From the NCBI RefSeq assembly GCF_000020365.1, contig NC_012108.1, positions 186,001-250,000 of the forward strand: a stretch of DNA of 64,000 bases, in the 5' to 3' direction. Position 1 is the first letter of the stretch. Each line of letters starts with the position of its first letter. Shown here one piece after another: positions 36,336-43,373 of the stretch. Both the position numbers and the translations under genes were made by a program. The DNA comes from Desulforapulum autotrophicum HRM2 (lineage in GTDB: Bacteria; Desulfobacterota; Desulfobacteria; Desulfobacterales; Desulfobacteraceae). Under the pieces are notes generated by a model. The model ran no database searches. It was not told where the DNA came from and saw only the letters and a list, made by a program, of their open reading frames with translations.

Positions 36336-36848
36336 AATGGGGATCTGCCAGGTGGCATCCGGTGAAACGGCGGGAAGGGCAACCACCCGTGGGCTATTGA
36401 TTTGAACCCTTTCACGAATATGATGGTCCATGGGATTCCGAGTCGGTCGATTGTTGTAACTGGGGGACGACATGTACAATGTGTTGCCGGAGGAATCATA
36501 CAGAACGATCCGGTTGAACCCCCTTTTACCGTTTAGAAACCTGGAAATTACGTCGGGGGAGATTGCTTTATTCCCGGAAAGCCGCTCCAGGGCGAAGACC
36601 TCAATGGCGTGATTCTGCTCCAGAACCTGGAATAGATTCTCTGCCAGGATACTGGTCAGGTTCTGCTGCTCCTGTTTCAAACCATGCAAAAGAGATGATT
36701 TGCTTTTATTCAGCTGGTTCAGGCTCAGGATCCATGCCAGCAAAATAACAATAAAACAGAACAGAAAAAGCACTGTTTGTAAAATTCGATGGTTGTTGTT
36801 CTTAAGATCTTTGGCAATACTTTTGGGAATCATTGAGGTCTGCGTCAT
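36231..36848 (-). CDS. Truncated membrane sensor-domain protein
   Basis: Protein of 205 residues with one membrane helix near residues 20-42 (VLFLFCFIVILLAWILSL) and then an extracytoplasmic Cache-like sensor (QEQQNLTSILAENLFQVLEQNHAIEVFALERLSG, later NRIVLYDSSGNTLYMSSP). Such a domain normally leads to a second helix and a GGDEF, histidine-kinase or chemoreceptor output. Here the frame ends before any of these, inside the antisense of the enzyme-I-like gene. The last 20 or so residues are probably junk from that overlap. The ATG at 36848 is preferred to a TTG at 36869. Probably a remnant. Confidence 0.5.
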   Translation of the reverse strand: MTQTSMIPKSIAKDLKNNNHRILQTVLFLFCFIVILLAWILSLNQLNKSKSSLLHGLKQEQQNLTSILAENLFQVLEQNHAIEVFALERLSGNKAISPDVISRFLNGKRGFNRIVLYDSSGNTLYMSSPSYNNRPTRNPMDHHIRERVQINSPRVVALPAVSPDATWQIPILFPLTRHDGVCGTMLLELGIGINDFPGGFPEHQP

Positions 36849-36929
36849 GTCTTTATCTTGTGTATTCAAACATCTTTTAAGAAGTTCCCGTCATGCTGAT
36901 GCCGGGTTTTTGTAAATCGTTTTTATCCA

Positions 36930-38522
36930 TTATCGTTTGTTTTTTTGAGTAATAAATTCTTTCAGTAGCCGAACCACATCATTTTTCATACAAGGAATAA
37001 AATTTAACGCACCGGCGTTCTTGTGTCCCCCTCCTTCAACAAAAGAATCAGGAAGTTGCTCCATTAAAAAAACCTTTAGGGAATGAATAGAAAAATTTGC
37101 AGCAGTTGTAGCACGTATGGTTACCGCAGTATTCATAATACCTACTGTTATTAATGCCGTTTCACTGGTTTCCAACACATAGTTGTCATGGATCAGCCCA
37201 ACCGCCCGCCCCGGCTTTGGGAAAAAACCAAAGCCGGGAAAGAATTTATCTATCTCGATTGTCTGAAGGACCAGATTGCCGAATTTTTCTTGAATTGCTC
37301 CCGCTTTTCCAATAGCAAGACCTTTTCTGTCCAGATCACGGATGTAGGGAGCCATGAGCGATACCAATTTGGTTTGTTTGTCCCGTGGTTCTCCAAAGAG
37401 CACCTCAATATATTCCCTCACCTCCATAAATCTCACCTTTGAGGATACATATTCAATAACAAGTCCAATATCAGAGAGTAATTCTCGATTATCTCCTTCC
37501 TTTTCCGCCATCGATAGATAGTTTAAAACAACCCTTTCATCAGTTAAATCTATCCTGTCGGCATATCCACTCATTGCCGCAATATGTGACATATTCTTGA
37601 CATCATTATTGATATATCGGGCAAGTTCAACACAGAGCATCCCAGCCGACATGGCAGAGCCGTTTTCTCCCACCAGAAACGGATTGATATGGGTAAGCAC
37701 CTCTTGGGAAATCACATCTTTATCAAAGCCATGATGGTCAACAACAATAAATTCAATGTTGTGGATTCGGGCCTGTTTGATAGCCATTAAATCGGCCTCG
37801 CACGAGCCATTGTCGGCAATAATGATGAGCGGCATTCTATTGGAGAATTTTGCAGCGTTACGAAGCGAGTTTGAAGTATCCCTGATTGAATCATCTATTT
37901 CATAATACGGAGCCTGGCAGGGAGCCCGCAGAAAAAACTCCCACTGTGCCTTTGGGGTATGATGCTGCTTAACGATCAAAGGAACAATCGACTGTTCTAA
38001 AGCAAAACCGGCCGAGTAGCCATCACAGTCATTGTGATGTCTTACTATAATCGGTCGCTCCTGAACGATGGCAAGTTTTATCTGCTGTGCAGCCAGAATG
38101 AAGCGATTTTTAAGTTTATCCAGGATTCTGTTGTCTACTAGAAATCCGATATCCTTTACCTTGATGCCGTCTATCTCAAGTCTCTTTATTTCCTGTTTCA
38201 ATAGGTCTTTTTCTTGTTCATTCAGGATTTCAATTGATCTGATTTCACCTTCCAATACGCCCTTATATGAACCCACCTTGATTAATGCGGTAACAAATGA
38301 ACCCTCGTCAATCTCCGGGTATGCCCGCTGCCCTGGTTTAACAAAATCCTTTATTGTAATATTTCCAGTTCCATCGGATATGCTGAAGATTGTAGGTCCA
38401 CCGGTTTGAACAATTTTGTTAATCACTCCTTTCAAGTTAGCTTTTCGTATAGATGTATTGATATCTTTGATTTGCATTGCTTTGATGTCTTGAGATTCAT
38501 CTTGTTCTTTTTTTAAATTCAT
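36930..38522 (-). CDS. DHH-family phosphoesterase with N-terminal OB fold
   Basis: Cytoplasmic protein of 530 residues. Residues 20-110 look like an OB-fold nucleic-acid-binding domain (GVINKIVQTGGPTIFSISDGTGNITIKDF). A DHH domain follows, with RHHNDCDGYSAGFALE, IIADNGSCEADL and IVVDHHGFD as metal motifs, and the DHHA1-type end has EGGGHKNAGAL. This order (OB, DHH, DHHA1) is closer to archaeal RecJ-like nucleases than to bacterial RecJ, whose OB fold is C-terminal. Lower GC and codon use unlike its neighbours add to a picture of transfer from archaea (inference). GAGGA precedes the ATG. Substrate is unknown: single-stranded nucleic acid or a small phosphodiester. Confidence 0.82.
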   Translation of the reverse strand: MNLKKEQDESQDIKAMQIKDINTSIRKANLKGVINKIVQTGGPTIFSISDGTGNITIKDFVKPGQRAYPEIDEGSFVTALIKVGSYKGVLEGEIRSIEILNEQEKDLLKQEIKRLEIDGIKVKDIGFLVDNRILDKLKNRFILAAQQIKLAIVQERPIIVRHHNDCDGYSAGFALEQSIVPLIVKQHHTPKAQWEFFLRAPCQAPYYEIDDSIRDTSNSLRNAAKFSNRMPLIIIADNGSCEADLMAIKQARIHNIEFIVVDHHGFDKDVISQEVLTHINPFLVGENGSAMSAGMLCVELARYINNDVKNMSHIAAMSGYADRIDLTDERVVLNYLSMAEKEGDNRELLSDIGLVIEYVSSKVRFMEVREYIEVLFGEPRDKQTKLVSLMAPYIRDLDRKGLAIGKAGAIQEKFGNLVLQTIEIDKFFPGFGFFPKPGRAVGLIHDNYVLETSETALITVGIMNTAVTIRATTAANFSIHSLKVFLMEQLPDSFVEGGGHKNAGALNFIPCMKNDVVRLLKEFITQKNKR

Positions 38523-38531
38523 CTGTTTTCC

Positions 38532-38717
38532 TCATTTGTTCATTTTTCGGAAGTCCGGGGGAATGCGCCCGTTAAAGTAGTCACAGGCATTGTAGTCGCT
38601 TAGATCCCCGGCCCACATTTTCAAGTGTTGCGGGTCCTGCCGGATTTTCCGACTAAAACCTAAGGGGTAGGTAAACAAACCCAGTACCAGGGCCATGAGT
38701 TCAGGCTCTTTACCCAT
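38532..38717 (-). CDS. Small hypothetical protein (doubtful)
   Basis: A 61-codon frame just upstream of the DHH gene on the same strand, ending KMNK 9 bp before it. The composition looks protein-like (YPLGFSRKIRQDPQHLKMWAGDLSDYN), but there is no ribosome site and no family signature. It could be the tail of a decayed gene. Confidence 0.25.
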   Translation of the reverse strand: MGKEPELMALVLGLFTYPLGFSRKIRQDPQHLKMWAGDLSDYNACDYFNGRIPPDFRKMNK

Positions 38718-39046
38718 ACTGGGTGTCGTGGGATATGAAACAAGACAAATTAGACGAATTTTATCTTACCATACCCTATAATTGTTAGAATTGTGTTAAA
38801 AAGTACATTCGTGTTTAAAAACCCATTCGCCAATGATGGTTAGCCCCTTGATTGTTGACTATGAAGGGTGTCATAAATTTTTATACCGCCCAGACGGCTG
38901 TCCTGACGAAAACGGAATCGTCGGGGGGGGGCTGCCCCGGATCTCCTTATAAATATTAAGAAAATATTTCGCTTTGATTAAGGTTGTGTTAGAGTGCCTG
39001 CATTTATTATTCATGATTCTGTCAACAAAGGGATTCAGGGCAATCG

Positions 39047-39736
39047 ATGAATCAAAAACACATGACCTTAAATTCCATCTCAATGATGGAGGCTGTTCAA
39101 GAATTCAGAAACGCCTCGAACTCTCGGTATGGATTTTATCATATTGCGCCATTTTATTACCTCTTTTTACTGCTGTTTATGTTTTATACGCCGGTAACCC
39201 TGATCTGGCTGAAAATTATTCCATTTGAATACCGTTTTTATGCATGTTTCGGCATTTTGGCAGGGTTTATTTGTTTTTGCTGCCGCAGGCACTACAACAG
39301 CCGTGAATTGGGGTTTCGAACCGACAATCTGATGCGTTCCCTGGGTTGGAATTTCATATTTTGTGTTGTGGGGGCCATCGGGTTGTACATCACCCATAAA
39401 GCCGGTTTTTTAAGGCCTGTAACCCATAATCACCTTTCCCAGATGTATATCTTTTATATTTTTTTTCTTGGGCCTGTTCAGGAGCTGTTTTTCAGAGGCG
39501 TTCTCTTTGCAGAAATGAAACGGATTCCAAACGTTGATCACAGATGGATTTTACGGGTATCCACCTTTTCCTTTTGCTTTCTCCATGTCATTTACGGACA
39601 CCCGCCATTGCTTATTATTGCATTGATAAGCGGATTGGCATGGGGAGTCATATTCACAAAATGCCACAATATCTGGGGGATCACACTCTCCCATTCCCTG
39701 CTCGGTGCTCTGGCAATGTATCTCGGCGTAATTTAA
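39047..39736 (+). CDS. CPBP-family intramembrane protease-like protein
   Basis: Membrane protein of 229 residues with about six helices. The CPBP/Abi motif region reads GPVQELFFRGVLFAE, followed by FCFLHVIYG and WGITLSHSLLGAL, in the order and spacing of the family. The first motif is normally EExxxR; here the first Glu, the presumed catalytic base, is Gln. The protein may therefore be inactive as a protease or act differently. There is only a weak AGGG before the ATG. It lies alone in a low-GC stretch next to gene fragments. Confidence 0.75.
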   Translation: MNQKHMTLNSISMMEAVQEFRNASNSRYGFYHIAPFYYLFLLLFMFYTPVTLIWLKIIPFEYRFYACFGILAGFICFCCRRHYNSRELGFRTDNLMRSLGWNFIFCVVGAIGLYITHKAGFLRPVTHNHLSQMYIFYIFFLGPVQELFFRGVLFAEMKRIPNVDHRWILRVSTFSFCFLHVIYGHPPLLIIALISGLAWGVIFTKCHNIWGITLSHSLLGALAMYLGVI

Positions 39737-39836
39737 ATCCCCACCGCTTTTTCACCCTGTGCACCAAGATTGTTTACATGGCGCACCCATCCGAATCGAA
39801 CGTCCCACCGAGAAATTTACTTATCCCTGACCCATC

Positions 39837-39912
39837 GTTTTTGTGGAGCCTTCCGGCCGTGGTAAAAGCACCCTGCTCAGACTCCTGGCCACCAGGCCCA
39901 CCCAGGGTGCGC
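39837..39912 (+). pseudogene. ABC-transporter P-loop fragment
   Basis: The frame reads FVEPSGRGKSTLLRLLATRPTQGALIG, clearly the Walker A region of an ABC ATPase (usually GPSGSGKSTLLRLLAG). There is a TGA eight codons or so upstream and the match ends at the join with a phoA-derived piece at 39913. Only about 25 codons survive. Confidence 0.65.
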
Positions 39913-39954
39913 TTATAGGCGATGATTTTACCGCAGCTCTTATTCAGGACGAGA
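39913..39954. repeat. 42-bp copy of an internal phoA segment
   Basis: These 42 bp match 42422-42463 inside the alkaline phosphatase gene at 40 positions. On the minus strand the piece encodes VLNKSCGKIIAY, compared with GLNKSSGKIIAY in the intact phosphatase. It directly follows the ABC P-loop fragment and precedes the yibE/F-like stop codon, so it is a stray fragment of phoA or of a lost paralogue. Confidence 0.75.
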
Positions 39955-39960
39955 TGGGGG

Positions 39961-41112
39961 TTATTGAGAAGCATTGATTCTTTTCCGGACCGCAGACGGT
40001 GTCAGGACAAAAGAACCTACCAGTGCGGTGAACGGACCCACCATGACAAGTCCGATACTGCCGATAAGGGTCTTCATGATTTCAGCAGCTACATAAATCA
40101 GGTTGAACATGCTGAGGACAGGTACTCCCTGGGCCATAAACGCCATTAAAAGGGTTACGTAACCGCCGGAATAGGCAAACAAAAGCGTGGTCGTCATGGT
40201 GCCTACAACCGTTCTGGAAATCCGGAGGCCAGAAAAAAACAGGTCTTTTCTACCTAAAGTTGGTTTTTTTTTGATCAGCTCATCCATGCTGGCGGCAACA
40301 TCCATGGCAAGGTCCATGACCGCACCCGAAGCGCAGATAAAAATACCTGCAATGAAAACGCCGGTCATATCCAGATGACCGTAGCCGGAATATAGAAGTG
40401 TCTCGGCAAACGGCATGATCGCACCGTGAAGGTTTAATTCCGGGGTAAAATAAAGGGAGAGAAAGCAGGATGTCAGAACTCCCAGGATTGCGCCGGCAAA
40501 AGCAGCAAAACCTTTTGTATTGACGCCGGCGACCAGGAAAATAATGATTGAACAGAGCAGGATAATAACTGCAAATGCGGTACTGACAGGCGGATAGCCG
40601 TTTAAGAAAGCCGGGATAAGCAGTTTCCAGATGATCAAGGCTGAAATGATAAAAGAAAAAAACGAACGGGCCCCGGTCCAGCCGCCGAAAAGGATCAGAC
40701 CGGCTGTAAAAATCGCAAATAAAAAAATCAGGCTGTTGATGCGGTAATGGGCCTGGGGGTTGACAAATACAATATTTTGATTTTCATCCAGGGACAGGAC
40801 TACAAGGGCAGTATCTCCTTTTTTGAACAGCTTGTCCCTGTCCATCTGCCCCATGAGCTGGTTACCGGCTTTAAGCGTTCTGCCCTTGAATTTTCCTGAA
40901 ATCAATTGAAGAACAACGGTTTGGGTCCCTTTTTTAACCATTCCGTATTGAAGAATATCTGAATTGTCTGCATCCATGATTTTTCCTTTGCATCGAATCG
41001 CTTTTTCACCCGTTTTGTAATAAGGGTTGGGAAGAAACGACAAAATAGTGCAGATAATCATCAGGATGAGTAAAATTGGGATATTTTCTTTAAAGCCAAG
41101 TTTGTTAAACAT
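39961..41112 (-). CDS. YibE/F-family membrane protein
   Basis: Inner-membrane protein of 383 residues. One N-terminal helix (ENIPILLILMIICTILSFL) precedes a soluble extracytoplasmic part of about 110 residues. About seven helices follow, with the YibE/F core GVFIAGIFICASGAVMDLAMDVAASMDEL and GLRISRTVVGTMTTTLLFAYSGGYVTLLM. The biochemical role of the family is unknown; a transport role is often suggested. The start has only a weak GGGCGA site. It is upstream of the repeat-rich gap that separates it from phoA on the same strand. Confidence 0.85.
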   Translation of the reverse strand: MFNKLGFKENIPILLILMIICTILSFLPNPYYKTGEKAIRCKGKIMDADNSDILQYGMVKKGTQTVVLQLISGKFKGRTLKAGNQLMGQMDRDKLFKKGDTALVVLSLDENQNIVFVNPQAHYRINSLIFLFAIFTAGLILFGGWTGARSFFSFIISALIIWKLLIPAFLNGYPPVSTAFAVIILLCSIIIFLVAGVNTKGFAAFAGAILGVLTSCFLSLYFTPELNLHGAIMPFAETLLYSGYGHLDMTGVFIAGIFICASGAVMDLAMDVAASMDELIKKKPTLGRKDLFFSGLRISRTVVGTMTTTLLFAYSGGYVTLLMAFMAQGVPVLSMFNLIYVAAEIMKTLIGSIGLVMVGPFTALVGSFVLTPSAVRKRINASQ

Positions 41113-41132
41113 GATTTGTCGCCCTTTTTTCT

Positions 41133-41186
41133 ATAACCGGCATGGCCGGAGCATGGGATCTGCTCTGGCCACAACGAAATTTGAAA
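41133..41186 (+). repeat. Dispersed GC-rich repeat, copy B
   Basis: ATAACCGGCATGGCCGGAGC, a ten-base middle, then CTGGCCACAACGAA and TTTGAAA. It is the best match to copy A at 32765. Inner GGCCGGAG and CTCTGGCC can pair. It lies just upstream of the yibE/F-like start on the other strand. Confidence 0.7.
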
Positions 41187-41220
41187 CTCCGCCATTGGTG
41201 ATGCTTCGGGGGAGTTTCTT

Positions 41221-41260
41221 ATAACCCACATGTCCTAGCGGACACAACGAAATATGAAAC
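41221..41260 (+). repeat. Dispersed repeat, degenerate copy C
   Basis: ATAACCCACATGTCC, then GCGGACACAACGAAATATGAAA. It keeps the ATAACC start and the ACAACGAA-TGAAA end but has lost the central hairpin. The CCCACAT segment recurs beside copy F near 57004. Confidence 0.5.
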
Positions 41261-41294
41261 ACGATGATACAGGGCAGGCGATAGTACCATTCCG

Positions 41295-41472
41295 CCCCCT
41301 TTGGTTACCCTGACCGGAACGGTAAACGTCGGGGGGATTTCTGCCCTTCCAGACTAAAGCGCAGGAACTGCGGGCTAAAGTCCTCAAACAGCCTGCGCTT
41401 CTTAACGCCTGGAAGGGCAAAAATCCTATCCCCTTTGGCTTACAATGTTCCGATCAGGGAAACCAAAGAGGG
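41295..41472. repeat. Foldback element, about 178 nt, nested inverted repeats
   Basis: The left arm (41295-41364) and right arm (41392-41472) are complementary along most of their length: CTTTGGTT with AACCAAAG, CGGAAC with GTTCCG, TGCCCTTCCAG with CTGGAAGGGCA, and GCGCAGG with CCTGCGC. A 27-nt loop is left. No gene is present. The whole stretch could fold as one long hairpin in DNA or RNA. It lies in the 489-bp gap between the yibE/F-like start and the phoA stop. It could be a foldback MITE, or a structured RNA. Confidence 0.65.
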
Positions 41473-41601
41473 CTCGAAAGTCGAGACTTTCACAATGATG
41501 TTTCGACATGCGTTTCATATAAAATAATTATGCAGCCGATATCCACAAAAAGTGCGGATATCGGCTGTCGTAAAAGAACCATGAATTTTAAATTAACGGC
41601 G

Positions 41602-43098
41602 CTAAATTCCGGCAATCTGTTTTTTAAAATCAATACCCATGACCGACATGATCTTTTTTGCAATATCGGTGTTGTCATAGGCACCGTTAAACAGATTAGA
41701 TCCGACCCCGATGGCGGATGTGCTGACCGGAACGCCGGTGTGCTTGTACGAGGTCCATCCAAGTCCTGCTTTCTGGCTCATGATATGGGTCAGGGTAACC
41801 GTCAATGGATCATATCCACCGTAAAGAATATAATTGTCCGGTTTATTGAGACTTTCTTTTGTCCCTGACATGGTCATGTGGAAGGCTGTTTTGATTTTTT
41901 CAAGTTCATGGGGCTTGACAGCCATGATGTCGGATCCCTGGACCGGGGAAAATTTCAGGCCGAAATATTTTTCAATGAAGGGTTGAAAGGAGTCAAAGTC
42001 AGGTGAGGCACCGCTTTGAGCTTTATATGTTTTGACCATGTCATCGGAAAATTTCTGGAAGGATACTTTTTGGTTTTTCAGGACGTCAAAGTGAGAGGCG
42101 TATTGGGTGCCGGAAAATCCAAGGGTCAAACCGCCGCACTCGTGATCGCCGGTGATCACAATAAGGGTCTCTTGTTTATGGGTTTGATAAAAATCAAAGG
42201 CAACCTGTACTGCGTTGTCAAAGGCAATATTATTGGTGATAGAGGCTGTGGCATCGTTGGCATGGCAGGCCCAGTCAATTTTGCCGCCCTCTACCATGAG
42301 AAAAAAACCGTTTGGGTTGTCTATAAGCTCCACAGCTTTCTGAGTAAACTGGGCAAGAGTGATGTCCTTCTCACCCATATCCATGGCATATGGCAGGGCA
42401 CCGCCGTCCTGGAGCCATTCATTATAGGCGATGATTTTACCGCTGCTCTTATTCAGGCCGAGAAAATTATCTTTGTTGTCAATAATGGTATAGCCGTTTT
42501 CCCTTGCCATTTTTAAGGCATCTCCCAGGGGTTGTTCAGATTTATTTCCGGTCGGGTCCATTAAACCTCCACCGCCGAAAAAGTCAAACCCGCTTTCGGC
42601 AAGGGCCACGTCTATCTCGTGGGCCATTTTCCGATGCTTCACATGGCTATAAAATGCAGCAGGCGTTGCATGGTCAATGGACACGCTTGAGATGATGCCG
42701 ACCTTTTTCCCCCTCTGCTTTGCCATTTCCGCAATGGTGGACAATTTTTTCAACTCTGCATCCACCCCGATATAATTGATATTGGTTTTTACCCCTGTGG
42801 CAAGGGCTGTGGCCGATGCGGCAGAACCGGTGATAAAGCGGTTATTGGCATGGGTGGTGGTAATTCCCTGGGCGGGAAAGGTGTCCATAAGCAGTTTTTT
42901 CCCAAGATAGGCCTGGGTTGCCATTCTCTGGGGAATACCAAGTCCGTCTCCCACCAGGAAAAAGACATATTTAGCCGGTTTTCCCGTATAATGATTTGAT
43001 GTATCTGCAAAGGATATTTTTACAAACAGCAGGCAGGATAAGATCAAGACCACGGCAAAATAGTATTTGTTCCGGTTAATTAAAACGATTTTTTGCAT
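41602..43098 (-). CDS. phoA: Alkaline phosphatase
   Basis: Exported phosphomonoesterase of 498 residues that releases phosphate from organic esters. A signal peptide covers about 1-31 (VVLILSCLLFVKISFA). Metal and active-site motifs are VFFLVGDGLG (Asp ligand), ITGSAASATALATG (nucleophile Ser), SIDHATPAAFYSHV, LMVEGGKIDWACHAND and VITGDHECGG, and a late His region TGVPVSTSA (where many relatives have HTG). AAGGAGATT precedes the ATG. It probably works with the pst uptake genes 10-15 kb away, though no Pho box was recognised. A short copy of part of this gene is at 39913. Confidence 0.92.
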   Translation of the reverse strand: MQKIVLINRNKYYFAVVLILSCLLFVKISFADTSNHYTGKPAKYVFFLVGDGLGIPQRMATQAYLGKKLLMDTFPAQGITTTHANNRFITGSAASATALATGVKTNINYIGVDAELKKLSTIAEMAKQRGKKVGIISSVSIDHATPAAFYSHVKHRKMAHEIDVALAESGFDFFGGGGLMDPTGNKSEQPLGDALKMARENGYTIIDNKDNFLGLNKSSGKIIAYNEWLQDGGALPYAMDMGEKDITLAQFTQKAVELIDNPNGFFLMVEGGKIDWACHANDATASITNNIAFDNAVQVAFDFYQTHKQETLIVITGDHECGGLTLGFSGTQYASHFDVLKNQKVSFQKFSDDMVKTYKAQSGASPDFDSFQPFIEKYFGLKFSPVQGSDIMAVKPHELEKIKTAFHMTMSGTKESLNKPDNYILYGGYDPLTVTLTHIMSQKAGLGWTSYKHTGVPVSTSAIGVGSNLFNGAYDNTDIAKKIMSVMGIDFKKQIAGI

Positions 43099-43114
43099 TA
43101 TTAATCTCCTTCTC

Positions 43115-43315
43115 TTATGATGTTTTGGATACTATCGCCAGCTTTCCCTGAAGCATTTGTTCGATAGTATCTTGGATCTTGGATAGTACCCAGAACATAT
43201 TAGGATCGGATTTGAGCTTGAACATATTCAGGTTAGAACCTTGGTCGAGATTAAACCTTTCCATCAAATCAAACAAAGATTTAGCACCCGGATAATATTT
43301 TAAAAATATTTCCAT
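43115..43315 (-). CDS. Small hypothetical protein (doubtful)
   Basis: A 66-codon frame just upstream of phoA on the same strand (EIFLKYYPGAKSLFDLMERFNLDQGS). Its composition is protein-like, but the ATG has no ribosome site, and it lies in the divergent gap before the 804-residue gene. No family is recognised. It could be a real small gene or the end of a lost one. Confidence 0.3.
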   Translation of the reverse strand: MEIFLKYYPGAKSLFDLMERFNLDQGSNLNMFKLKSDPNMFWVLSKIQDTIEQMLQGKLAIVSKTS

Positions 43316-43373
43316 GGGATAGTTGGGCTGTCGGATCAATCACCTTAAAAAAAGGAAGAGGTTAGTTCATAAA

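Noticed and set aside
39774-39974. 66-codon minus-strand frame with phosphatase-like residues
   Set aside because: Only about a dozen residues match phoA; the rest is antisense to an ABC fragment, so it is debris rather than a gene.
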